Positions 7,358 through 15,153 of a DNA stretch of 35,010 bases are shown one piece after another. Below the pieces are notes generated by a model that saw only the letters and a program-made list of their open reading frames with translations, searched no databases and was not told the DNA's origin. The first letter of the stretch is position 1; every line of letters starts with the position of its first letter. Source of the DNA: an uncultured Helicobacter sp. (GTDB lineage Bacteria; Campylobacterota; Campylobacteria; Campylobacterales; Helicobacteraceae); NCBI GenBank assembly GCA_944326445.1, contig CALVDZ010000016.1, positions 1 through 35,010 on the forward strand, read 5' to 3'. The position numbers and the translations under genes were made by a program.

Positions 7358-8215
7358 TTATGCTTTTGTGAGTTTTTTGGCGACTATGTTTGAGATGAAA
7401 TTAATCCCAAGCACGATGAGGATGAGCACCATCGCCGTGCTATAGGCTTCATTGATATGCAAGCCCTCACTAGAGATGATATACATATGCACGCTCAAAG
7501 TCCGTCCAGAATCTAGCATACCCGCCACCTTTGCCACGCTCGCGGAGGTGTAGAGGAGTGCGGCAGATTCTCCCACGATTTTCCCAATGCTCAAAATCAC
7601 TCCTGCCAAAATGCCCGGAGCCGCAGCAGGCAGCACGATAGAAAAGATTGTGCGCAGTTTCCCAGCCCCAAGCGCGAAACTCGCCTCGCGATAGCTTAGC
7701 GGCACGGCGAGCAATGCCTCTTGAGAGCTGCGCAGGATAAGGGGCAGTACCATAATGCTAAGCGTGAGGCAGCCCGCAATGAGGCTATAGCCTAGCCCAA
7801 AGTAAATCACAAATGCCAAATACCCAAAGAGCCCATACACGATAGAGGGAATGCCCACAAGCGTCTCAGCCGCCACGGCAATCACGCCTAAAATCTTAGA
7901 TTGTTTCTTGCCATATTCATTTAAAAAAATCGCGCCAAAAATCCCTAGAGGCATAGCAATCAGCAGCGAGACAAACACCATCGTGAGCGTGTTGATGATA
8001 GCGGGCATCATCGAGACATTTTGCGAGTTATACTCCCACGCGAACAAGTCCAGATTGAGATAGGCAATGCCTTTGATAAAAATAAATCCTACCAAAAGCA
8101 CAAACACCCCAAGCACGCCGACGAGTGAAAGCCGCAGTGCGAGGAATAAGACAAGTGAGATTCTGTCTTTTTTGCGCACTTCCCGCCATAGAGAATCTAG
8201 ATATTCTTTCATCAT
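7358..8215 (-). CDS. pstA: Phosphate ABC transporter permease PstA
   Basis: About 285 residues with six predicted membrane helices. The PstA-type EAA loop is present (YREASFALGAGKLRTIFSIVLPAA), together with LNEYGKK and VGIPSIVYGLFG, a motif typical of Pst permeases. It forms the channel with PstC. Two adjacent ATG codons (8215 and 8212) follow AGGGGGCG; the second has the better spacing. The gap to pstC is only 6 bp, so the two are very likely co-translated. The smaller Pst permease usually carries its N-terminus without the extra helix-rich region of PstC, as here. Confidence 0.93.
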   Translation of the reverse strand: MMKEYLDSLWREVRKKDRISLVLFLALRLSLVGVLGVFVLLVGFIFIKGIAYLNLDLFAWEYNSQNVSMMPAIINTLTMVFVSLLIAMPLGIFGAIFLNEYGKKQSKILGVIAVAAETLVGIPSIVYGLFGYLAFVIYFGLGYSLIAGCLTLSIMVLPLILRSSQEALLAVPLSYREASFALGAGKLRTIFSIVLPAAAPGILAGVILSIGKIVGESAALLYTSASVAKVAGMLDSGRTLSVHMYIISSEGLHINEAYSTAMVLILIVLGINFISNIVAKKLTKA

Positions 8216-8221
8216 CGCCCC

Positions 8222-9106
8222 CTATGCCTTGTCTTTTTTGAGCAGGTTAAAGCTCACATTGATGAGCAATATAAACACAAAGAGCACCACGCCATTAGCG
8301 ATGAGCACATCGCGATGCAAGCCCTCGGAGTAGCCCATCTCCATCACGATATTTGTGGTAAGCGTGCGCACGCCTTCAAGCACGCTGCTAGGGATCTGCG
8401 TCTGATTGCCCGCTACCATTATCACTGCCATCGCCTCGCCAATAGCCCTGCCCACGCCCAAAATCACACTAGCTAATATCCCTGATTTTGCCGCAGGGAG
8501 CATAGCAAAAAACACCGCCCTCTCCGCGCTCGCGCCCAGAGCCAGTGCGCCTTCATAATAGCTCTTTGGCACAGAATCTATTGCCGCCTTAGAGACGAGA
8601 ATAATCGTAGGAAGCACCATAATGGCGAGGATTATCGCAGCAGCGAGCACGCTTTTGCCCGAAATCCCCCCAAAGGTATGAGAGAGAAATGGCACGATAA
8701 CCACAAGCCCAAAAAACCCATACACCACGCTAGGAATCGCCCCTAATAACTCCACAGCGGGCAGCAAAAAGCGCGCAATTTTAGGCGGGCAAAACTGCGA
8801 GAGATACACCGCACTTAGCACACCCAAAGGCACACCGATGAGGATAGCAAGGGCGGTCACATACAAGCTGCCCACAATCATAGGCAAGATCCCAAAAATC
8901 TCTTCAGTTGGATACCAATCTAGCCCAAAAAGGAAGTCAAATGCACCGATTTGGTGGATAGTAGGCAGCGCATTGCTAAATAAAAAGAGGCATATCATCG
9001 CCACGGCAAGGATAGAAACCATCGCACAAAAGGCAAAGAGAGTGGCGAAAAACTTTTCTTTGAGTTGTGCTTTTGAGTAGGATTTGAGTTTTGTAAAAGC
9101 TGACAA
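8222..9106 (-). CDS. pstC: Phosphate ABC transporter permease PstC
   Basis: About 294 residues from a TTG at 9106, chosen because AAGGAGG lies 6 nt before it; the in-frame ATG at 9133 would place the ribosome binding site inside the gene. The sequence has a long first helix, FLFGLDWYPTEEIFGILPMIVGS (a PstC hallmark), GAIPSVVYGFFG, and the EAA loop SYYEGALALGASAERAVFFAMLPAA. It pairs with PstA to form the phosphate channel. The 303-bp gap to pstS contains nested palindrome N2, which could terminate or stabilise the pstS mRNA and so set a higher PstS level than PstCAB; that is inference. Confidence 0.92.
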   Translation of the reverse strand: MSAFTKLKSYSKAQLKEKFFATLFAFCAMVSILAVAMICLFLFSNALPTIHQIGAFDFLFGLDWYPTEEIFGILPMIVGSLYVTALAILIGVPLGVLSAVYLSQFCPPKIARFLLPAVELLGAIPSVVYGFFGLVVIVPFLSHTFGGISGKSVLAAAIILAIMVLPTIILVSKAAIDSVPKSYYEGALALGASAERAVFFAMLPAAKSGILASVILGVGRAIGEAMAVIMVAGNQTQIPSSVLEGVRTLTTNIVMEMGYSEGLHRDVLIANGVVLFVFILLINVSFNLLKKDKA

Positions 9107-9409
9107 ACAAACCTCCTTAAAAATAAAATGCAATAGAATCTGGCAAGTCTCGATGAGATTCTATAAGGGGCAGATTCTGAATTTGAATCTAAAACCTTGA
9201 TTTTAGAATCTAAAAAAACTTAGATTCTGGAATCTACCAAACAAACCTCATCAAGGCTTGCCGGGCATTCTAAGATTTTGGATGAGAAATCGGGGTTGTG
9301 CAGATTGGAGGCAAGGGAGCTACCTTAAGCGGTAGTGACCGCCGCCGGCAATCAAACTCCCCGATTTATCGCCAAAAGATGAATGCCCCCCAAACATAGA
9401 ATCTAGAGG
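9107..9409. other. pstS-pstC intergenic region
   Basis: No gene. 9121-9250 contains six AGATTCT/AGAATCT motifs in about 130 bp. 9263-9388 is nested palindrome N2. Confidence 0.7.
9263..9388. repeat. Nested palindrome N2 between pstS and pstC
   Basis: Three concentric inverted repeats: GGGCATTC (9263-9270) with GAATGCCC (9381-9388); AAATCGGGG (9287-9295) with CCCCGATTT (9359-9367); and a central hairpin CTACC (9320-9324) with GGTAG (9331-9335). All three stems are perfect. The central block GGGAGCTACCT...GGTAGTGAC recurs on the minus strand in N3. The structure could form in RNA from either strand. Confidence 0.8.
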
Positions 9410-10252
9410 CTATTTAACCTCCCCCCAATCTGTGAGCTCACCCATAAAGATTTTCTTAACACTCTCTTTTGAGATATTATCAAGCCCATTGGCTTTATTG
9501 ACAATCACAGCTAGTCCATCAGTAGCGAGCACCTGCACTTTTAGCCCCTTTTTGAGCTCAGATTCTTTGACTTCACGAGAGACCATACCGATATCAGCTA
9601 TCCCCTCCACGACGGAATTTACCCCCGTAGTAGAATCGGATTGTAAAATCTCGATAGTGGCGTTTGGATTGACACTCTTATAGCTCTCTGCGATTTTTTC
9701 CATCAAAGGCGTTACCGAGCTAGAGCCCGCAATCACGAGCTTGCCGCTTGGCTTTTTGGAGCTAAATTTAGAATCTTTATTAGCGATATAGCCCGCCTTT
9801 TCTATCACGGCTTTTGCATTCACCGCATAGCCCAAAAAGTCCGTAGCCAGCGCAGAATCTTTGCCCTCTTTGGTTACGACATTAAAGGGGCGAGAGATTT
9901 TGTAGCTTTTGTTGTTGATATTCTCCACACTTGGGGCTACTCCATCGACTTTGAGAGCCTTTATTGTATCATTGAGCGAGCCTAGTGAGATATAGCCAAT
10001 AGCACTCTTAGAGTTTGCTATGCTTGTTATCATCACGCCTGTGGAGTTGGTAACCTCCGCTTTTGTCGTGGTGGCGTCAATCTTTTTGCCCTTGACTTCT
10101 TTTTGGATTCCAAAGATCTCTACAAACGCCCCGCGTGTCCCAGAGCCCATCTCACGCGAAATAGGGTGGATAGCCTCTGCTAGAAGTGCGTTTGCACTAA
10201 GTGTTGCTCCTGCGAGTATGCCTAATGCCAATTTTGAAAATGTGTTTTTCAT
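9410..10252 (-). CDS. pstS: Phosphate-binding periplasmic protein PstS, circularly permuted
   Basis: 280 residues with a cleavable signal peptide (about 1-25, ALLAEA at its end) and AAGGAGAATACG before ATG 10252. It is a PBP-like phosphate-binding protein, but the halves are in reversed order. Residues 31-155 carry what is normally the C-terminal half: ISREMGSGTRGAF, VTNSTGVM, AIGYISLGSLNDTIKALKVDG, ISRPFNVVTK. Residues 169-279 carry what is normally the N-terminal half: GKLVIAGSSSVTPLMEKIAESY, DSTTGVNSVVEGIADIGMVSRE, DGLAVIVN, VKKIFMGELTDWGEV. In ordinary PstS the protein begins with the GSSSVTP segment and reaches SGTR after TDWGEV. It delivers phosphate to PstCA. It is the first gene of the pst run and should be induced by PhoB through the upstream box. 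Confidence 0.9.
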   Translation of the reverse strand: MKNTFSKLALGILAGATLSANALLAEAIHPISREMGSGTRGAFVEIFGIQKEVKGKKIDATTTKAEVTNSTGVMITSIANSKSAIGYISLGSLNDTIKALKVDGVAPSVENINNKSYKISRPFNVVTKEGKDSALATDFLGYAVNAKAVIEKAGYIANKDSKFSSKKPSGKLVIAGSSSVTPLMEKIAESYKSVNPNATIEILQSDSTTGVNSVVEGIADIGMVSREVKESELKKGLKVQVLATDGLAVIVNKANGLDNISKESVKKIFMGELTDWGEVK

Positions 10253-10284
10253 CGTATTCTCCTTGTGATTTGAAATACGAGGGC

Positions 10285-10338
10285 ATTATAAAGGTGCTGT
10301 GTAAAATGCATAAGTAGTAATTGTAAAATTTTTGTAAA
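10285..10338 (-). promoter_or_regulatory. Pho-box-like direct repeats and -10 box upstream of pstS
   Basis: On the minus strand TTTACA occurs at 10338-10333, 10327-10322 (11 bp on) and 10305-10300 (22 bp further), so all three lie on one helical face. A TATAAT box follows at 10290-10285, leaving the nearest TTTACA to overlap the -35 position. This is the layout of PhoB-activated promoters (11-bp direct repeats replacing the -35). Two more TGTAAA hexamers lie at 10373-10378 and 10425-10430, out of that register. Confidence 0.6.
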
Positions 10339-10436
10339 GTTTGGTGTGTCGCTCCAAAACTATGTAAAAAATCAAAAACACATATTGTATTTTAAAAATT
10401 TTGTGATAGAATCTCGCGCTTATTTGTAAAATATAA

Positions 10437-11465
10437 ATGCTTCATCATTTATGTAAGGGGTGTCCCATCATCACATTAGAGCAGATTCAAAAAACCTATC
10501 CCAACGGCTTTTGCGCGCTCAAAGGCATCGATTTGGAAGTGCAAGAGGGCGATATAATGGGGATTATCGGCTATTCTGGCGCGGGCAAAAGCACGCTTGT
10601 GCGTATCATAAATCGCCTAGAGGAGCCAAGCAGTGGGCGCGTAAATATCGGCGGCGTGGATATGCTACGCCTCACACCCAAGGAGCTCCAAAAGCAGCGA
10701 CAAAAAATCGGTATGATCTTTCAGCATTTCAATCTCTTAAGCGCGCGCGATGTGTTTGGCAATGTCGCCTTTGCACTAGAGATTGCCAAATGGAGCAAAA
10801 GCGACATAAAAGCGCGCGTGCTAGAGCTTTTAGAGCTTGTGGGGCTAAAGGAAAAGGCACATTTTTATCCAAGCCAGCTTAGCGGGGGGCAAAAGCAGCG
10901 CGTGGCGATCGCTAGGGCATTAGCCAATCATCCAAAGATTCTGCTATGTGATGAAGCCACAAGCGCGCTAGATACCAAAACGACAAAATCCATCCTAGCC
11001 CTGCTAAAAGAGCTCCAATCCAAGCTCTCGCTCACCATCGTGCTCATCACGCACCAAATCGAAGTCGTGCAGCAGATTTGCAACAAAGTCTGTGTGATTA
11101 GCGAGGGGGCAATAGTCGAGCGGGGCAATGTGGAGGAGGTGTTTGCCAATCCCCAGCAAGAGATTACCAAAGAGCTCATCTCCTTTTTGCCTAAAGATGA
11201 GCGTGAAGTCGTGGCGCATTTGGCAGATTCTCATAATGTCTATCGTATCATTTTCACAGGACCAAATGCCCAAAATCCGCTCATCAGCCAAGCGATTAAA
11301 AAATTTGGTATCGATGTGAATATTTTAAGCGGCTCTATCGAGGAGTTTAACGCCAAGGAAGTGGGGCATTTAGTCGTGAAGTTTTTGGGTGTCAGCGAGG
11401 ATATCACGCGCGCACTAGAGTGGCTCCAAGCCCAAGGCGTAACGCTCCAAACAATGGCAGATTAA
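10437..11465 (+). CDS. metN: Methionine ABC transporter ATP-binding protein MetN
   Basis: ATP-binding protein of the MetNIQ importer. Walker A GYSGAGKST (about 45-53 from the ATG), Q-loop IFQHFNLLSARDVFGNVAF, signature LSGGQKQRVAIARAL, Walker B ILLCDEATSALD, and a C-terminal NIL domain (about 265-340) that binds methionine and inhibits transport in the family. ATG 10437 has no ribosome binding site and adds about ten residues (LHHLCKGCP) compared with the H. pylori protein as I recall it. AAGGGG at 10455-10460 instead sits 6 nt before an in-frame ATC (10467), giving the normal N-terminus IITLEQIQKTY. The coordinates keep the canonical start, but the ATC may be the real one. Followed 11 bp later by metI. 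Confidence 0.93.
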   Translation: MLHHLCKGCPIITLEQIQKTYPNGFCALKGIDLEVQEGDIMGIIGYSGAGKSTLVRIINRLEEPSSGRVNIGGVDMLRLTPKELQKQRQKIGMIFQHFNLLSARDVFGNVAFALEIAKWSKSDIKARVLELLELVGLKEKAHFYPSQLSGGQKQRVAIARALANHPKILLCDEATSALDTKTTKSILALLKELQSKLSLTIVLITHQIEVVQQICNKVCVISEGAIVERGNVEEVFANPQQEITKELISFLPKDEREVVAHLADSHNVYRIIFTGPNAQNPLISQAIKKFGIDVNILSGSIEEFNAKEVGHLVVKFLGVSEDITRALEWLQAQGVTLQTMAD

Positions 11466-11476
11466 AGGAATAGAAA

Positions 11477-12187
11477 ATGAAAGAATTTTTGCGCGCAGGC
11501 GATAGAATCTTTGAGGATATTTTGCACGCGCTTTTTGGCAATGATTTGCTCTTTTTGCTGATGAAAGGCTTGTTTGAAACAATCTATATGGTTGGCTTTT
11601 CTATCGTGTTTGCCGTGATTTTTGGCTTGCCCCTTGGGGTGCTACTCACGCTCACGCGCGCAGATTCTATCAAGCCTATGCCACTGCTTAATAAGACACT
11701 AGGCTGGGTGGTTAATACGATTCGCTCCTTTCCCTTTATGGTGCTCATCATCGCGCTATTGCCTATTTTCCGCTATCTCATTGGTATCAGCACGGGCTCA
11801 TCGGCAGCGATCATCGCCCTTAGTATCGCAGCGATCCCCTTCATCGCGCGGCTTTTTGAGGGCGCGCTGCTAGAGGTGTCAAAGGATTTGGTAGAAGCCA
11901 CGCAGAGTATGGGCGCAAACACTTGGACGATTATCAAAATGATGCTTAGTGAATCTAAGCCCGCGCTTGTCAATGCCGTGGTGATCACTTCTGTGAGCCT
12001 TGTGGGGTATTCTGCGATGGCTGGGATCGTGGGCGGGGGCGGACTTGGGGATTTGGCCTATCGCTTGGGCTTTAATTCTTTTAGAGAAGATGTGCTCATC
12101 TATGCGGTGCTCATCACGATGGTGCTCGTGCAAGTGGTGCAAAGCAGCGGCGATCTCATCGTCAAAGCCCTAAGAAAGCATAGATAG
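11477..12187 (+). CDS. metI: Methionine ABC transporter permease MetI
   Basis: 236 residues, five or six membrane helices, starting at ATG 11477 behind AAAGGAATAGAAA. Typical MetI strings are visible: GLFETIYMVGFS, GLPLGVLLTLT, NTIRSFPFMVLIIALLP, the coupling loop EVSKDLVEATQSMGANTWTI, and VGYSAMAGIVGGGGLGDLAYRLG. It forms the homodimeric channel energised by MetN and loaded by the MetQ lipoproteins downstream. Spacing to metN (11 bp) and metQ (20 bp) indicates one operon. Confidence 0.95.
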   Translation: MKEFLRAGDRIFEDILHALFGNDLLFLLMKGLFETIYMVGFSIVFAVIFGLPLGVLLTLTRADSIKPMPLLNKTLGWVVNTIRSFPFMVLIIALLPIFRYLIGISTGSSAAIIALSIAAIPFIARLFEGALLEVSKDLVEATQSMGANTWTIIKMMLSESKPALVNAVVITSVSLVGYSAMAGIVGGGGLGDLAYRLGFNSFREDVLIYAVLITMVLVQVVQSSGDLIVKALRKHR

Positions 12188-12207
12188 AATCTAAATAAGG
12201 AGAGTGT

Positions 12208-13056
12208 ATGCGATATGTAGTAAGCATTGTAATGCTAAGTGTGGCGTTGTTTTTGGCTGCGTGTGGAGAGAGCGGGGGCAATGCTAAGGCTGAATCTAGC
12301 GTGCTAGATTCTACAGATTCTAAAAACGCACAAGCAACGCTTGTCGTGGGAGCTACGCCCGTGCCAGCTTCCGAGATTTTGGAGTTTGCCAAGCCCCTGC
12401 TAGCCAAGCAGGGCGTGGAACTACGCGTGCAGGTTTTCACAGATTATGTGATGCCTGATGTCGCGCTTGATGATAGGAGCAATGACGCTAATCTCTATCA
12501 GCACAAGCCCTATATGGAGGCGCAAAACGCCCAAAGGGGCTTTAATCTCGTGTCCCTAGCGCCCGTGTATGTCGTGCCGCTTGGGTTTTATTCTAAAAAA
12601 TACGCGAGTGTTGATGAGATCCCAAATGGTGCGGATATCGCCCTGCCTTCAGATAGCTCAAACCTCGCGCGCGCGCTTATCTTGCTACACGATTTTGGTG
12701 TGATTAAGCTCAAAGATCCTAGCAATCTTGCCGCGACTATAGAATCTGATATTGCACAAAATCCCAAAAACCTGCGCTTTAAGCCCATAGAGGCGGCGGC
12801 AATGCCTAGGGTGCTGCCCACGCTTGATGGCGCGGTGATAAATGCCAACTACGCCTTGCAAGCTGGAATGAGCATAAAGGAGGCGTTTTTCCACGAAAAT
12901 GAGAAATCTGAATATGTCAATGTGCTCGTCGCACGCGAGGACAACAAGGACGATGAGCGTATCGCTAAGCTCAAAGAGGTGCTGCTAAGCAAAGAGGTGG
13001 CGGACTTTATCTTAGAAAAATACAAGGGCGAGATAATCCCTGTGAGTGCCAAATAA
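12208..13056 (+). CDS. metQ: Methionine-binding lipoprotein MetQ, first copy
   Basis: 282 residues. Signal peptide with lipobox LAAC (Cys at about 19), so it is lipid-anchored in the inner membrane. The NlpA/MetQ fold is clear: VVGATPVPASEILEFA, QVFTDYVMPDVALDDRSNDANLYQHKPYMEAQN, LGFYSKKYASVDEIPNGADIALPSDSSNLARALILLHDFGVIKLKD, DGAVINANYALQAGM, VNVLVARED. It captures methionine for MetNI. AAGGAGAGTG precedes ATG 12208. A second MetQ follows 28 bp downstream with similar layout but clearly diverged sequence, suggesting an old duplication and possibly different ligands (for example D-methionine or a methionine peptide). Confidence 0.93.
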   Translation: MRYVVSIVMLSVALFLAACGESGGNAKAESSVLDSTDSKNAQATLVVGATPVPASEILEFAKPLLAKQGVELRVQVFTDYVMPDVALDDRSNDANLYQHKPYMEAQNAQRGFNLVSLAPVYVVPLGFYSKKYASVDEIPNGADIALPSDSSNLARALILLHDFGVIKLKDPSNLAATIESDIAQNPKNLRFKPIEAAAMPRVLPTLDGAVINANYALQAGMSIKEAFFHENEKSEYVNVLVAREDNKDDERIAKLKEVLLSKEVADFILEKYKGEIIPVSAK

Positions 13057-13084
13057 AACAATAAAGAAAACAAAGGAGAGTGCA

Positions 13085-13903
13085 ATGAGAGCAAAACAAA
13101 GTCTATGGGCGTTTGTGCTAGGCGTGGCGGTGCTAGTGAGTGGCTGCGGGCAGAATGATGGCAAAAATGAGGCGCAAAAAACAAATATGGTGGAGCTCAA
13201 AGTAGGGGCTACGCCCGTGCCACACGCAAAGATTCTAGAAATCATCAAAGAGGATTTGCAAAAAGAGGGCGTGCGGCTTAGCATCGTGGAGTTTTCTGAC
13301 TATGTGACGCCAAATCTTAGTCTAAATGATGGGAGTTTGGATGCGAACTTTTTCCAACACAAGCCCTATTTGTATGAGATGAACAAAGAGCGCAAGCTCG
13401 ATCTCGTCGCGGTGGCGGATATCCACATCGAGCCTATGGGGTTTTACTCATCAAAGATTAGTGATATCACAGAGCTTGCACAAGGCAGTGCGATCGCTAT
13501 TCCAAACGATCCTACAAATGGCGGGCGCGCGCTTATCCTGCTACACAACAAAGGGCTTATCACGCTAAAAGATCCTAGCAATCTCGCTAGCACGCAAGCT
13601 GATATCATAGAAAATCCAAAGGGCTTTAAAATCATCTCCATAGAGGCGGCACTCCTCCCTCGCATAGTCAAAGAATACGAGGGCGCAGTGATAAATAGCA
13701 ACTTTGCTATCCCTGCGGGATTTAGCTCCAAAGACGCGCTTATCATCGAGGATCGCAGCTCGCCCTATGTCAATGTGCTCGTTGTCAAAGCTGCCAATAT
13801 CGACAATCCGCACATTCTCAAGCTCAAAAAAGCACTCCAAAGCCCCAAAGTCAAGGAATTTATCGAGCAAACTTACAAAGGCGAGCTCGTCCCGGTGTTT
13901 TAG
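13085..13903 (+). CDS. Methionine-binding lipoprotein MetQ, second copy
   Basis: 272 residues from ATG 13085, which has AAAGGAGAGTGCA directly upstream; a longer frame from 13046 overlaps the first copy and lacks a ribosome binding site. Lipobox LVSGC near residue 20. Family segments: KVGATPVPHAKILEII, VEFSDYVTPNLSLNDGSLDANFFQHKPYL, MGFYSSKISDITEL, AIPNDPTNGGRALILLHNKGLITLKD, EGAVINSNFAIPAG, VNVLVVKA. Compared with copy 1 the ligand-pocket loop reads PNDPTNGGRAL rather than PSDSSNLARAL; the NDPTNGGRAL form is the common one in MetQ, so this copy is the more typical methionine binder. Last gene of the metNIQQ run. Confidence 0.93.
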   Translation: MRAKQSLWAFVLGVAVLVSGCGQNDGKNEAQKTNMVELKVGATPVPHAKILEIIKEDLQKEGVRLSIVEFSDYVTPNLSLNDGSLDANFFQHKPYLYEMNKERKLDLVAVADIHIEPMGFYSSKISDITELAQGSAIAIPNDPTNGGRALILLHNKGLITLKDPSNLASTQADIIENPKGFKIISIEAALLPRIVKEYEGAVINSNFAIPAGFSSKDALIIEDRSSPYVNVLVVKAANIDNPHILKLKKALQSPKVKEFIEQTYKGELVPVF

Positions 13904-14017
13904 TCAAAGTCTTGCGATATTTATACGCTTATGGTTTGGGTGCTTGCCCTTAGGCGAGTGCCTGCCCTCACATATCTCGCCCATTTTGCCACTAGCTTCT
14001 TGTGTGTGAGCCTTATC

Positions 14018-14215
14018 TCAAAACTCATCACTATAATCCGCATTCATATCGACTACAATCTCTTCATCGAGTTGTTCTAAATCTGTCTTACTCATTTTGT
14101 TAATGTTGTGTTTATAGGTTGCATAAGCCTTGCTTTTTTTGAGTGGTATTGATTGTGGTTCCTTGATTTTTTCATTGAGCTTAGATACAGTGCGCAAGGG
14201 GCGCAATTTAGCCAC
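14018..14215 (-). CDS. Small hypothetical protein downstream of the GDPD-like gene
   Basis: 65 residues, starting at GTG 14215, 9 bp after the upstream stop on the same strand, with only a weak AGG upstream. The protein is highly charged: a Lys-rich N-terminal half (residues 1-40) and an acidic end (LDEEIVVDMNADYSDEF). No known domain recognised. Composition and position as a third gene after two coupled genes argue for it being real; the weak ribosome binding site argues against. Confidence 0.35.
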   Translation of the reverse strand: MAKLRPLRTVSKLNEKIKEPQSIPLKKSKAYATYKHNINKMSKTDLEQLDEEIVVDMNADYSDEF

Positions 14216-14223
14216 TCTAGAGC

Positions 14224-15153
14224 CTAGTATGTCTTACATTTTTGCTTATCATCTAGTGCGCAGTCTTTAGACTCTGCGTCCCAAAAATCTGTATAAAACT
14301 TACTCGCCCTTAAGCCCAAATGCTCACTCATAAACTCCTTTTCATTGCTAGAAAACACCATAATACAACCGCCATTTGCGATATATTCTTGTGCAAGTTT
14401 TGCGCTTTTGTCATCTCTTAGCGCGCTTGTGTGGGTGGCTACCATAGGGATGGCAAGCTCTGTGGCTAGCTTAAAGTCCTTGGTGGAGAGCATAGGGTAT
14501 CTGATACCCTCCTTGTGGGCTTTGTAGTAGTTATTTAGCCCAAAGACTTCGACTAAGATTCTCTCCCCAAACTCTAGCTGTGTGGCGATAGCCCTAAAGT
14601 CATTGAGTTTGTCGGTCACCAAAAACACCGATGGATTTTGTCTAAAAATCTCATTGATAGAATCCCTGCCAAGCGGGGTAAAGATCCCATAAATTTTGGC
14701 TTGGCTGATATACGCCTTGCTTGGCGGGGCGTTAGATTCTATGACTTCTTTTGGCGCGTTGGTGATACCATAAAAATGCGCATAATCGTGCGCGCCAAAA
14801 ATCTCCCCATCACTATCTAGCATCAAATCTAGCTCGATAAACCTATAGCCCTTATGGATACTTGCTAGCAATGCCTCTTTGGAGTTGGAGTATGTGTAGG
14901 GCTTGCCCTCGTGGATAATCGCCCCGCCAGCGTGTGCGATGAAGTTTTGCCAATCCCCTAAGTCCCTGCTAGAGGGAAATGCGCACTTCTGGCGCGCAGA
15001 GGCAATCTGTGTGGCTATGTCGTGGTATTGTGAATCTACTTTGTGCGTTGTGAGTAGGGTATGGATCTCTGCTAGGCTTTTATGCTTATACAATGCCCCC
15101 CCCCCGATACACGCTAGCAAAGCCACGGCGATGATAGAAATCTTTGCTTTCAT
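14224..15153 (-). CDS. GDPD-like periplasmic phosphodiesterase with in-frame G10 tract (phase-variable, ON)
   Basis: 309 residues from ATG 15153, with GGAGAGCAA upstream; the start overlaps the stop of the OpgB-like gene as ATGA. An N-terminal membrane helix/signal anchor (about 5-22) is followed by a domain resembling glycerophosphodiester phosphodiesterases: FIAHAGGAI with the first catalytic His, YSNSKEALLASIHKGYRFIELDLML with the Glu/Asp metal ligands, and DGEIFGAHDYAHF with the second His. Such enzymes release glycerol phosphate from glycerophosphodiesters. Ten consecutive G (15096-15105) encode GGG inside the membrane segment; one base more or less would stop the protein within the first few dozen codons, so expression probably switches by slipped-strand mispairing. 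Here the frame is intact. The neighbour adds phosphoglycerol, so this enzyme may remove or process such groups (inference). Confidence 0.75.
   Translation of the reverse strand: MKAKISIIAVALLACIGGGALYKHKSLAEIHTLLTTHKVDSQYHDIATQIASARQKCAFPSSRDLGDWQNFIAHAGGAIIHEGKPYTYSNSKEALLASIHKGYRFIELDLMLDSDGEIFGAHDYAHFYGITNAPKEVIESNAPPSKAYISQAKIYGIFTPLGRDSINEIFRQNPSVFLVTDKLNDFRAIATQLEFGERILVEVFGLNNYYKAHKEGIRYPMLSTKDFKLATELAIPMVATHTSALRDDKSAKLAQEYIANGGCIMVFSSNEKEFMSEHLGLRASKFYTDFWDAESKDCALDDKQKCKTY
15096..15105 (-). repeat. Poly-G tract (G10) in the GDPD-like gene
   Basis: Ten C on the plus strand, ten G in the coding strand, at codons 17-20 in the membrane segment. The length is in frame. Confidence 0.9.

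Noticed and set aside
11879..12142. 87-residue minus-strand frame inside metI
   Set aside because: Antisense shadow of a well-supported permease gene.
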